Source of the DNA: Pseudomonas multiresinivorans
GTDB lineage: Bacteria > Pseudomonadota > Gammaproteobacteria > Pseudomonadales > Pseudomonadaceae
Direction: 5' to 3'
NCBI RefSeq assembly: GCF_012971725.1
Contig: NZ_CP048833.1
Location: 930,001 to 994,000, forward strand
Length of the DNA: 64,000 bases
Each line of letters begins with the position of its first letter. The stretch's first letter is position 1. The translations under genes and the position numbers were made by a program. This document shows, piece by piece, positions 8,279 through 16,654 of this stretch. The notes beneath the pieces are model-generated. The model made no database searches. It had not been told where the DNA came from and saw only the letters and a list, made by a program, of their open reading frames with translations.

Positions 8279-10492
8279 ATGAGTGTCATGCCCCGCTCGT
8301 CCCTGGAAACGCTCCAGGACACCCGCATCGATGTCGCCGGCCTGCTGCGCCTGCTGTTCGATCACAAGAAGATGATCCTCGCCGTCACTGGCCTGTTCGC
8401 CGTACTCGGGCTCTTCTATGCAGTGGTCGCCACGCCCATCTATGTCTCCGGCGCGATGATCCAGATCGAGCAGAAGAAGAACGGCCTCAACGGCACGCCC
8501 GAGGTGATCAATCGCCCCGACTCGGTGTCGATCGCATCCACCGAGATCGAGCTGCTGAAATCCCGTGCGGTGCTCGGCAAGGCGGTCGAACTGCTGAAGC
8601 TGGACATCGTCGCCAAGCCCAAGCGCATGCCGCTGATCGGTGACTACCTGGCGCGGCGCTACCAGCCCGAGGCCGGCCAACCCCTTGCTGCGCCCTGGCT
8701 GGGCATGGGCGCCTACGGTTGGGGTGGCGAGCAGATCAAGGTGTTCTCCCTCGACGTGCCGGAGGAATACCTGGGTGAGCCGCTGACCCTGGTGGCCGAC
8801 GGCGGCGACGCCTATCACCTGCTCAACGCCGATGGCCAGCTGCTGCTGCGCGGCGAGCTGAAGAAACCGGTGCTGGAGAAAGGCTTCAGCATTGAGGTGG
8901 ACGAGCTGGTGGCGCGCCCCGGTACCGAGTTCATCGTGGCGAAGAACCGCCTGCTGACCACCACCCTGAACTACCAGAAGCTGCTCAAGGTGGCCGAGGC
9001 CGGCAAGGATTCGGGGATCATCTACATGACCCTGGAAGACCCCAACCCGCTGCAGGCCGACCGCATCCTCGACAAGATCAGCCAGCTCTACGTGCTGCAG
9101 AACGTCGAACGCAGCTCCGCCGAAGCCTCCCAGCGCCTGCAGTTCCTGCGCTCGCAACTGCCGGTGGTGCGCCTGGACCTGGAGAAGGCCGAGGCTGCCT
9201 ATAACGCCTACCAGACCACCGCCAAGTCGGCCGACATCAGCGTCGAGACCCGCGGTGTGCTGGACCAGGTGGTGGGCATCGACAACCAGCTTTCCGAGCT
9301 CAAGCTCAAGCGCGCCGAGTACGACCGCCTGTACACCCCGACCCACCCGCTGTACCAGGCGCTGAACAAGCAGATGGGCAGCCTGGAGGACCGCAAGGCC
9401 CAGCTGCAGAAACGCATCCAGAGCCTGCCGGCTACCCAGCAGGAACTGCTGCGCCTGTCCCGTGACATGCAGGTCACCCGGCAGACCTACACCAACCTGC
9501 TGAACAAGGCCCAGGAGCAGGACATCATCCGCGCCGGCACCATCGGCAACGTGCGGGTGATCGACACCGCCCAGGCCAACGTCGAGCAGCCGGCCAAGCC
9601 GATGCGCAAGGTCATCGTGCTGCTCGCCACCCTGCTCGGCTTCTGCGTCGCCCTGGGCATCCTGTTCCTGCGCCAGGCCTTCTACCGTGGCGTGGAGAAC
9701 CCCGAGGCGATCGAACAGCTCGGCCTCTCGGTGCTCGCCGCGATTCCCTACTCGCGGCAGCAGGAGCGCCTGGAGAAGGAACGCAAGGGCGACATCCTCG
9801 GCCACACGCCCAAGCTGCTCGCCGCCTCCACCCCCGGCGACCTGGCCAACGAGGCCATCCGCAGCCTGCGCACCAACCTGCATTTCGCCCTGCTCGAAGC
9901 GCGCAACAACGTCGTGATGCTCACCAGCCCCGCGCCGGGCGCCGGCAAGTCGTTCGTCTCCAGCAACCTGGCGGCCATCGTCGCGCAATCGGGCCTGCGC
10001 ACCCTGCTGATCGATGCCGACATGCGCAAGGGCTACCTGCACCGGGTGTTCGGCCTGACCCCGCGCCACGGCCTGTCCGACGCGCTGAGCGCGCACCGCC
10101 CGCTGAGCGAAGTGATCCTGCCCACCGAGGTGCCGGAGCTGGACTTCATTTCCTGCGGCTTTGCCGCACCGAACCCGTCCGAGCTGCTGATGCACGACAA
10201 CTTCGCCCAGCTGCTGCGCGATGCCTCGTCGATGTACGACCTGGTGATAGTCGACACCCCGCCGGTGCTGGCGGTGACCGACGCCGCGCTGGTCGGCCGG
10301 CTGTGCGGCATCTGCCTGCTGGTGACCCGCTTCGGCCAGAGCCCGGCCAGCGAGATAGACACCGCGCGTCGCCGCCTGGGGCAGAGCGGCATCCACCTGC
10401 AGGGCGCGATCCTCAATGGCGTGAAGCGCAAGGCCTCCACCGCAGCCTACGACTACGGTGCCTACGCCTATCGCTACGACGCCAAGGACTGA
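8279..10492 (+). CDS. wzc: Wzc-type polysaccharide co-polymerase and BY-kinase
   Basis: Inner-membrane protein of 737 residues that controls chain length and export. It has an N-terminal Wzz domain with a first transmembrane helix at about 32-52, a long periplasmic coiled-coil part, a second helix at about 440-462, and a cytosolic bacterial tyrosine kinase. Walker A is APGAGKS with Lys557; Walker A' is LLIDAD with Asp579 and Asp581; Walker B ends at Asp659. The C-terminus has a tyrosine cluster (AAYDYGAYAYRYD) for autophosphorylation. No Wzb-type phosphatase gene lies in the operon, so the cognate phosphatase is missing or elsewhere. It has the same role as PslE or Wzc and should pair with the Wza protein at the operon end. 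Confidence 0.93.
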   Translation: MSVMPRSSLETLQDTRIDVAGLLRLLFDHKKMILAVTGLFAVLGLFYAVVATPIYVSGAMIQIEQKKNGLNGTPEVINRPDSVSIASTEIELLKSRAVLGKAVELLKLDIVAKPKRMPLIGDYLARRYQPEAGQPLAAPWLGMGAYGWGGEQIKVFSLDVPEEYLGEPLTLVADGGDAYHLLNADGQLLLRGELKKPVLEKGFSIEVDELVARPGTEFIVAKNRLLTTTLNYQKLLKVAEAGKDSGIIYMTLEDPNPLQADRILDKISQLYVLQNVERSSAEASQRLQFLRSQLPVVRLDLEKAEAAYNAYQTTAKSADISVETRGVLDQVVGIDNQLSELKLKRAEYDRLYTPTHPLYQALNKQMGSLEDRKAQLQKRIQSLPATQQELLRLSRDMQVTRQTYTNLLNKAQEQDIIRAGTIGNVRVIDTAQANVEQPAKPMRKVIVLLATLLGFCVALGILFLRQAFYRGVENPEAIEQLGLSVLAAIPYSRQQERLEKERKGDILGHTPKLLAASTPGDLANEAIRSLRTNLHFALLEARNNVVMLTSPAPGAGKSFVSSNLAAIVAQSGLRTLLIDADMRKGYLHRVFGLTPRHGLSDALSAHRPLSEVILPTEVPELDFISCGFAAPNPSELLMHDNFAQLLRDASSMYDLVIVDTPPVLAVTDAALVGRLCGICLLVTRFGQSPASEIDTARRRLGQSGIHLQGAILNGVKRKASTAAYDYGAYAYRYDAKD

Positions 10493-10519
10493 AGCCGCAG
10501 GCAGGGAAGGAGTACCGAC

Positions 10520-11269
10520 ATGGTCCATATCGTCAGCCTGATGCAGCCGTACCTGTTCCCCTACCTGGGATACTTCCAGCTGATCGCCGCGAGCAGTCTG
10601 TTCATTCTCGGCGACAGCCTGCAGTACACCCGGCGCGGCTGGATCAACCGCAATCGGGTGCTGGTCGGCGGCAAGATCTGGCAGTTCAGTTTTCCCCTGG
10701 AACAGGGCTCGCAGACCCAGGCGATCAACGAACGACGCCTGAGTGACGAGATGCGGCTGACCAACCAGCGGTTGCTGCACACGATCCGCCATGCCTACCA
10801 CCGTGCGCCGTGCTACGAGCAGGTGATGCCGCTGCTGGAGGAAATCCTCGAACACCCCGAGCGCAACCTGTCGCACTTCGCCGAGCACTCGATCCGCCGC
10901 ATCTGCCAGTACATGCAGATCGACACGCCGATGACGCGTGTCTCCGAGCTGGACCTGGCCGACGACATCGGCCGCGACCAGCGCCTGATCGAAGCGGTGA
11001 AGCAGACCGGTGGCGACGTCTACCTCAATCCCGAAGGCGGCCGTCACCTGTACTCGCCGGACGTGTTCAACGCCCACGGCCTGGAGTTGCAGTTCCTGCG
11101 CATGGAGCCGGTGAGCTACCCGCAGTTCAGCCCGGATTTCGTCCCCAGCCTGTCGATCATCGACGTGCTGATGTTCAACCCGCCAGACGAACTGCAGCGC
11201 CTGCTGGGCCGCTACACCGTGGAGCGACCTGCTCCGTCGTCCGACATCCTCGGGGAGTACGAGTCATGA
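10520..11269 (+). CDS. WbqC-like family protein
   Basis: Protein of 249 residues resembling the WbqC family: the N-terminal MQPYLFPYLGYFQLI, the GDSLQYTRRGWINRN stretch and the later YLNPEGGR are the family hallmarks. WbqC-like genes are common in O-antigen and capsule clusters beside sugar aminotransferases. Their biochemical role is not firmly established; an acyl- or amino-acyl-transfer step on an amino sugar has been considered for relatives. It has a good ribosome binding site (AAGGAG) and no membrane segment. Its stop codon overlaps the ATG of the antiterminator gene. Confidence 0.82.
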   Translation: MVHIVSLMQPYLFPYLGYFQLIAASSLFILGDSLQYTRRGWINRNRVLVGGKIWQFSFPLEQGSQTQAINERRLSDEMRLTNQRLLHTIRHAYHRAPCYEQVMPLLEEILEHPERNLSHFAEHSIRRICQYMQIDTPMTRVSELDLADDIGRDQRLIEAVKQTGGDVYLNPEGGRHLYSPDVFNAHGLELQFLRMEPVSYPQFSPDFVPSLSIIDVLMFNPPDELQRLLGRYTVERPAPSSDILGEYES

Positions 11270-11793
11270 ATGCTGTGATTGGCGTGGACCTGGAAGCCGC
11301 GCAATACCGCTGGTACCTGATCCAGACCAAGCCGCACCAGGAGCTGCGTGCCGAAGAGAACCTCGGTCGCCAGGGCTTCTCCTGCTACCGACCGGTGGTG
11401 GGGCAGGGCGGCCGGGCGCAACCGCTGTTCCCCGGCTACCTGTTCATCCGCCTCGATCAGCAGCACGACAACTGGTTCCCGATCCGCTCGACTCGGGGAG
11501 TGGCGCGCCTCGTCAGCTTTGGCGCGCAGCCGCTGGCAGTGGCCGACGACCTGGTGGAAGGCATCCGCCAGCGCCTGGCCGCCATGCCGGAGCGCCGCTC
11601 CAGCGGCTTCCACGAAGGGCAGATGGTGCGCGTGAAGTGCGCGGGCGATTGCGAAGTGGACGCGATCTTCCTCTGCGACGACGGCACCGAGCGCGGGCTG
11701 ATCCTGCTCAACCTGCTGCAACGCGAACAACGCATCCGGGTCCCGCTCAGCCAGCTTTCGGCAGCGAGCGGAAACGACGGTTGGCGCGCCTGA
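11266..11793 (+). CDS. RfaH/NusG-like transcription antiterminator
   Basis: Specialised NusG paralog of 175 residues. The NGN domain (about 14-110) is recognisable by RWYLIQTKPHQELRAEENL, the FPGYLFIRLD motif and STRGVARLVSFG. A short KOW-like C-terminal domain (about 125-170) starts at EGQMVRVKCAG. Housekeeping NusG lacks the FPGYLFI-type RfaH features. The protein should travel with RNA polymerase and suppress termination and polarity in long operons. It lies in the middle of the exopolysaccharide operon, with its ATG overlapping the WbqC-like stop (ATGA), and the operon leader contains two ops-like elements. Autoregulation of the operon is therefore likely (inference). Confidence 0.9.
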   Translation: MNAVIGVDLEAAQYRWYLIQTKPHQELRAEENLGRQGFSCYRPVVGQGGRAQPLFPGYLFIRLDQQHDNWFPIRSTRGVARLVSFGAQPLAVADDLVEGIRQRLAAMPERRSSGFHEGQMVRVKCAGDCEVDAIFLCDDGTERGLILLNLLQREQRIRVPLSQLSAASGNDGWRA

Positions 11794-11822
11794 TGGGCAC
11801 ACCTGCAAGGAGGAGTGGCGAA

Positions 11823-12821
11823 ATGAATGGATCGACCGTGCTGGTGACGCTGACCTATGGCGATCGCCTGGAGTATCTGGAAGAGCTGCTGGCCCGCGCC
11901 TTCCGCGAGAAGGACATCACCCGCGCCATCGTCGTCAGCAATGCCTCGGTGGCTGAGCTGGACCAGTTGTTCATGCTCTGGCCCAACCGCGTGCAGGTGA
12001 TCGAGCTGGACAGCAACACCGGCTCGGCCAATGGCTATGCCGTCGGCATCGAGGCCGCGCTGAAGAGCGGCTGCGATTTCATCTGGCTGATGGATGATGA
12101 CAACGCGCCGACGCCGGGCTCGTTCCCGCTGCTCAAGCAGCGCCTGATCGATTGCGCGCTGCGCCATGGCACCGACAACACGGCCGTGCTGGGCTTCCGC
12201 CCGACCCACCAGGCCGACGTCGCTTCCGGCGTGCCGACCCGTTTCATCACGCCGCCGCGCTCCAGCTACTTCGGTTTCCACGTTCGCCAGCTGCCCTACA
12301 AGCTCTGGCGCCGCACGCCCTGGGGCAAGCCGAAGCCGCGCCCGGCGCAGCCGCTGCTGGAGCTGCCGTTCGCCTACTACGGCGGCCTGCTCGGGCATGC
12401 CGACCTGTTCCGCCGCATCGGCCTGCCGCGCCGCGACCTGGTGCTCTACGCCGACGACACCGAATACACCTTCCGTATCGGCAACCTGGGTGGCCACCTC
12501 TACCTGGTGCCCGAGGCGGGCCTGGACGACCTGGAGAACTCCTGGAACATCAAGGCGCGCACCTCGAACATCTACGAGACCTACCTGCTGGGCAGCTCCG
12601 ACCTGCGCGCCTACTACGCCGCGCGCAACCAGGCGTGGTTCGACAAGAACCTGTGGGTGACCTCGCCGCTGATGTACCGTTTCAACCGCTGGGTGTTCAT
12701 CCGCCTGCTGCACTTCTTCGCCCGTCGCCACCAGCGCGAAAGCCGCCTGGCCCTGCTGCTGCAGGCGATCCGCGATGGCGAAGCCGGCGCGCTCGGCATG
12801 AACCGGGCCTACCCGCTATGA
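11823..12821 (+). CDS. Family 2 glycosyltransferase (rhamnosyltransferase-like)
   Basis: GT-A glycosyltransferase of 332 residues resembling rhamnosyl- and galactofuranosyl-transferases. Motifs are VLVTLTYGDRLEYL at the N-terminus, NTGSANGYAVGIEAAL near 75, and the acidic LMDDDNAPTPG near 90; a second acidic DDTEYTFRI near 215 is typical of this subgroup. No membrane segment. The ATG is preceded by GGAGG. The stop overlaps the next gene's start (ATGA), so translation is coupled. With RmlA in the same operon, a dTDP-deoxysugar donor is a reasonable guess, not shown by sequence. Confidence 0.83.
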   Translation: MNGSTVLVTLTYGDRLEYLEELLARAFREKDITRAIVVSNASVAELDQLFMLWPNRVQVIELDSNTGSANGYAVGIEAALKSGCDFIWLMDDDNAPTPGSFPLLKQRLIDCALRHGTDNTAVLGFRPTHQADVASGVPTRFITPPRSSYFGFHVRQLPYKLWRRTPWGKPKPRPAQPLLELPFAYYGGLLGHADLFRRIGLPRRDLVLYADDTEYTFRIGNLGGHLYLVPEAGLDDLENSWNIKARTSNIYETYLLGSSDLRAYYAARNQAWFDKNLWVTSPLMYRFNRWVFIRLLHFFARRHQRESRLALLLQAIRDGEAGALGMNRAYPL

Positions 12822-14050
12822 GACTGCTGCTGCTCAACACCCTCTACGCCCCGCATATCGGCGGCGGGGCGGAGGTCATGCTGCAGCACATGGCCGAGGG
12901 CCTGCGCGCGCGCGGCCATGAGGTACAGGTACTCTGCACCGGGCCGGACGCCGGCCTGCAGCGCGAGACGCTGAACGGCGTGCCGGTGCTGCGCGCCGGC
13001 CTGCGCAACCTTTACTGGCCCTTCGACGACAAGAGCCACGGCGCCCTGAAACGCCTCGCCTGGCACGGGCTGGACCGCTACAACCGCGGCATGCGCCGTC
13101 TGCTGGCGAAGGTGCTCGAAGAGGTCGAGCCGGACGTGGTGATCTGCCACAACCTGTCGGGCTGGTCGATCTCCGCCTGGGATGCGATCCATGCCGCCGG
13201 CCTGCCCATCGTGCAGGTCCTGCACGACCAGTACCTGACCTGCCCGCGCGGTGTGCGCTTCAACAAGGGCCGCCATTGCGAGCAGCAATGCGCACCCTGC
13301 GCGTTGTTGCGACGCTCCCATGCTGCGGCTTCGAGCGATGTCGACGCGGTGGTCGGTGTCAGTCGCTACCAGCTCAATACGCTGCTCGACGCCGGTTACT
13401 TCTCCGGCAGCCAGACCCACGTGGTCTACAACGGCTCGCCGATGGCAGAGGTGCCGGTCGCACCGCCGGCTTCCGGGCGCCGCCCGTTGCGCTTCGGCTT
13501 CATCGGCGCACTGACGCCGAACAAGGGCGTGGAGTGGTTGATCGAGCAGTTCCAGGCGCGCGGCGACGATGCCTCGCTGCTGATCGCCGGACGCGGCGAC
13601 GCGGCCTACGTGAACCAGCTGAAGTCCGCCGCCGACCCGCAGCGCGTGCACTTCGTCGGCTACCGCAAGGCGTCCGAGTTCTTTGCCGAGATCGATGTCG
13701 CCGTGGTCCCCAGCCTGTCGCCGGAGTCCTTCGGTCTGGTGGCGCTGGAGGCCTGTGCGCACCACCTGCCGGTGATCGCCTCGCGCATGGGCGGGCTGGT
13801 GGAAGTCGTCCAGGACGAGATCAACGGCCTGCTCTGCTCGCCCGAGCAACCCGACTCGCTCGGTGACGCCATCCTGCGCCTGGCCCGGGACCCGGCGCTC
13901 CGCCAGCGCCTCGCCTCGCGAGCCCATGAATATGTGGCGCCGATGCTCAGCCTGGAGCGGATGCTCGACGAGTACGAAACCATCCTGCGCCACACCCTGC
14001 TTACCCGCGGAGTCCAGCATGGAACTGCAATCCCCGTATCCACGCTTTGA
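12818..14050 (+). CDS. Family 4 glycosyltransferase
   Basis: GT-B glycosyltransferase of 410 residues. The N-terminal domain begins with LLNTLYAPHIGGGAEVML, the glycine-rich acceptor motif of GT4 enzymes. The C-terminal donor domain carries GFIGALTPNKGVEWLIEQF near 228 and the E-x7-E motif in SPESFGLVALEA near 305. It is retaining by family rule and acts on the cytosolic face of the membrane. The start overlaps the previous gene by 4 bases and the end overlaps the next gene by 32 bases, which shows very tight packing. Donor and acceptor are unknown. Confidence 0.87.
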   Translation: MRLLLLNTLYAPHIGGGAEVMLQHMAEGLRARGHEVQVLCTGPDAGLQRETLNGVPVLRAGLRNLYWPFDDKSHGALKRLAWHGLDRYNRGMRRLLAKVLEEVEPDVVICHNLSGWSISAWDAIHAAGLPIVQVLHDQYLTCPRGVRFNKGRHCEQQCAPCALLRRSHAAASSDVDAVVGVSRYQLNTLLDAGYFSGSQTHVVYNGSPMAEVPVAPPASGRRPLRFGFIGALTPNKGVEWLIEQFQARGDDASLLIAGRGDAAYVNQLKSAADPQRVHFVGYRKASEFFAEIDVAVVPSLSPESFGLVALEACAHHLPVIASRMGGLVEVVQDEINGLLCSPEQPDSLGDAILRLARDPALRQRLASRAHEYVAPMLSLERMLDEYETILRHTLLTRGVQHGTAIPVSTL

Positions 14051-16634
14051 GCTCGACCGTCGCGTGACCTTCGACCGCTCGTTGCTGGCGCTCGGGGTGC
14101 TGGTGGCGTTGCTGCTGGTGGAGACCTTCAACGGCGCGCTGCGCTTCTACACCGACCAGGCCGGGCTGTCGGCGATCGTCTATCTGCCCAAGGTGGCCTG
14201 CATCATCGCCGTGGCCTGGGAGCTGATCACCCGCCCGCAGCAGCGCGGGCTGTGGCTGTTGCTGATCCTCGCCGCGGCTTCGCTGCTGCTCGGGAGGCTG
14301 CATGGCGCCGAGTTCAAGAGCGGCTTCTTCGCCGTGTTCATCTACGCGCCGCTGCTGTTCGGCCTGCTCTGCGGCCCCTACCTGGAAATGCACCGCAAGG
14401 CGGTGGGCTGGATCATCGTCTTCTGCCTGGTCGCCTCCCTCATCGGTATCGCGCTGGACCTGCTGATCAATGTGCCGTGGAAGGGCTACACCTACTCCAT
14501 GGGCGGCGTCGAGGTCAGCGCCAACCGCTCCTGGAGCGCCTACGGCCTGGATCGCATCGCCGGCTTCTCGCGGATGTCCTCCAGCCTGGCGATGATGCTG
14601 GCGGTGTTCAGCCTCTACCTGGGTTCGTTCCGCCTGCCCTTGCTGACGCGCGGCCTGCTCTACGCGGTGGCGCTGGTGGGCATCGTGCTCACCACCAACA
14701 AGTCCTCCGCCGGCGCCTTCTTCCTCGCCCTGATGGTGATGAGCATTGCCCGCCAGCGCCTGCTGTTCCTGTTCGCCGCGCTGCTGGTGGTGCTCGGCGC
14801 GCTGCTGCTGCCGCTGTACGGCCTGTATGCGCAGGTCGACCCCTACCTGGCCAGCGCCACTGGCGACAACCTGATGGGGTCGATGGTGGATCGCCTGGTC
14901 AACACCTGGCCGAACCTGATCAAGGTGATGGACTACAACGGCTGGATCTACACCGGTGCCGGGCTGGGCATGACCGGCAGCGCCTATGCCGCCTTCCCGA
15001 TCTTCGGTGTCGAGCAGTTGGCGGTGGCCGACAACTCGCTGCTCTACCTCTGGTGCCTGTTCGGCGTGGCCGGCGTCGCCCTCTACCTGCTCGGGGTGCC
15101 GATGCTGATGCGCCTGCAGCGCCAGCCCGGCCAGGAAGCCCGGGCGCTGCTGGGGATCGCCTATTGCATCCTGCTGATCGGCTGGACCAGCGATGTACTC
15201 GAATCGCCCATACCCAGCCTGTTCCTCGGCCTGGCCATCGGTCGCGCCCTGCGCCTGCCGGGCGAGGCCGCGCCGCAACCGGCGCCGCGCACCCTGCGTC
15301 TGCAGGGCGGCATGCTCAGCCTGCTGGCCTGCGCGCTGCTGATTGGTGGCCTGCTGCAATCGCCGCGCACCCTGGCCAACCAGGCGCCGGTAGAAAACCC
15401 CGGTGCAGCGGAATTCATCGTCGGCGCCAGCACCCATCAGAACATCCGCGCCGGCAACCGCGACGGCATCAATCGTCTGGGGCGCGAGGCCGGTATCACC
15501 TCGTTCCGCGACGACGCCTACTGGTCCAGCGTCGAGCGCGAGCGCGGCAAGCTGGCCATCGATGCCGCGTGGCGCGCGCAGCTGCGCAGCACACGCAACC
15601 TGGGCATCAGCACGCTGCTGATCCTGGGCAACGAGAACCAGTTCTACGGCAATGCCAAGCCGCGCGACGACGCCTCCCGCGAGGGCTACCTGCGCTACGT
15701 GCGCTACGTGGTCCGCAGCTTCAAGGGGCAGGTCGCCTTCTACGAAGTGTGGAACGAGTGGGACTCGGAAAACGCCACTGACAAGGACTTCAGCGACGAC
15801 TACCTGACCCTGGTGCGCGCCGCCGCCAAGGTGATCCGCGAGGAAGACCCGCAGGCCAAGGTGCTCGCCGGCGCCGTCACCCTCAAGGGCATCCGCCAGG
15901 GCTTCGCCGAACGCATCGCCGGTGGTGGCGTGCTCGATGTGGCCGACGGCATCTCGCTGCACCCGTCGGTGTATTGCGAGGGCGAGATGTCCACGCCCGA
16001 GGCCTGGCTCAACTGGTTCCAGGGCGTGAACCAGAAGCTGGAAAACGCCGCCGGCAAGCCGGTGCCGCTGTACTTCACCGAATTCAGCTGGCCAGCCCAC
16101 GAAGGCGATTGTGGCATCAGCCGCGAGCGCCAGGCCGCGTACCTGGCCCGCGCCTATGTGCTGGTGCGCAGCCTGCCCAATGTGAAGGGCGCCTGGTGGT
16201 ACGACCTGGTGGACGACGGCATCGACCGCACGGACATGGAACACAACTTCGGCCTGCTCACCGCCAGCGGCCAACCCAAGCCGGCCTACCACGCCATGGC
16301 CAGCGTTGCCGACATCATCGGCCGTTACCGCTTCGTCGGCCGCGTGCCGAACCAGGACCCGAACGTCTACCTGCTGCGCTTCGCCAAGGCCAGCGAGGAA
16401 ATCCTGGTGGCCTGGACCCTGGGCCACGAACAGACCCTGAACATCACCAGCAAGCCCGGCAGCAGCGACACCCTCTGGCGCCTGGACGCCGTGGAGGGCA
16501 TCGCCCGCCGCGAGGGCCGGCCGGTGCCCTGGCAATGCCCCGCAGGCGGCGGCGATTGCCAGGCCAGCATCCGCATCGACGAGTCGCCCACCCTGGTGCG
16601 CAGCGCGTCGGCCCCGCAACTTTCGCTGCGCTGA
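14019..16634 (+). CDS. Wzy-like polymerase fused to a PslG-like glycoside hydrolase
   Basis: Composite membrane protein of 871 residues. Residues about 20-450 hold 11-13 hydrophobic helices and a large loop, resembling O-antigen ligase/polymerase proteins (Wzy, PslJ). Residues about 465-850 form a soluble (beta/alpha)8-type glycoside hydrolase resembling GH39 and PslG: it starts at FIVGASTHQN, and carries the acid/base Glu580 in EVWNEW and the predicted nucleophile Glu688 in YFTEFSW, 108 residues apart. A last helix near 425-445 would place the hydrolase in the periplasm. In the psl operon of P. aeruginosa the polymerase-like PslJ and the hydrolase PslG are separate proteins. No frameshift or internal stop is visible, so the fusion looks genuine. 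The start ATG lies inside the upstream gene. Confidence 0.85.
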   Translation: MELQSPYPRFELDRRVTFDRSLLALGVLVALLLVETFNGALRFYTDQAGLSAIVYLPKVACIIAVAWELITRPQQRGLWLLLILAAASLLLGRLHGAEFKSGFFAVFIYAPLLFGLLCGPYLEMHRKAVGWIIVFCLVASLIGIALDLLINVPWKGYTYSMGGVEVSANRSWSAYGLDRIAGFSRMSSSLAMMLAVFSLYLGSFRLPLLTRGLLYAVALVGIVLTTNKSSAGAFFLALMVMSIARQRLLFLFAALLVVLGALLLPLYGLYAQVDPYLASATGDNLMGSMVDRLVNTWPNLIKVMDYNGWIYTGAGLGMTGSAYAAFPIFGVEQLAVADNSLLYLWCLFGVAGVALYLLGVPMLMRLQRQPGQEARALLGIAYCILLIGWTSDVLESPIPSLFLGLAIGRALRLPGEAAPQPAPRTLRLQGGMLSLLACALLIGGLLQSPRTLANQAPVENPGAAEFIVGASTHQNIRAGNRDGINRLGREAGITSFRDDAYWSSVERERGKLAIDAAWRAQLRSTRNLGISTLLILGNENQFYGNAKPRDDASREGYLRYVRYVVRSFKGQVAFYEVWNEWDSENATDKDFSDDYLTLVRAAAKVIREEDPQAKVLAGAVTLKGIRQGFAERIAGGGVLDVADGISLHPSVYCEGEMSTPEAWLNWFQGVNQKLENAAGKPVPLYFTEFSWPAHEGDCGISRERQAAYLARAYVLVRSLPNVKGAWWYDLVDDGIDRTDMEHNFGLLTASGQPKPAYHAMASVADIIGRYRFVGRVPNQDPNVYLLRFAKASEEILVAWTLGHEQTLNITSKPGSSDTLWRLDAVEGIARREGRPVPWQCPAGGGDCQASIRIDESPTLVRSASAPQLSLR

Positions 16635-16654
16635 CCCCTCGCGGAGAACCCTTC

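Noticed and set aside
8216..11077. Minus-strand frame of 953 codons opposite wzc
   Set aside because: It is the mirror of high-GC codon bias. The plus strand has clear Wzc and WbqC-like proteins with motifs in order.
11266..11793. Housekeeping NusG
   Set aside because: Its place inside a polysaccharide operon and divergent KOW domain fit a specialised paralog. Housekeeping nusG normally sits with secE and ribosomal protein genes.
14001..16619. Minus-strand frame of 872 codons opposite the fusion gene
   Set aside because: Rich in Gln, His, Ala and Gly as expected from an antisense reading; no domains. The plus strand carries catalytic motifs.
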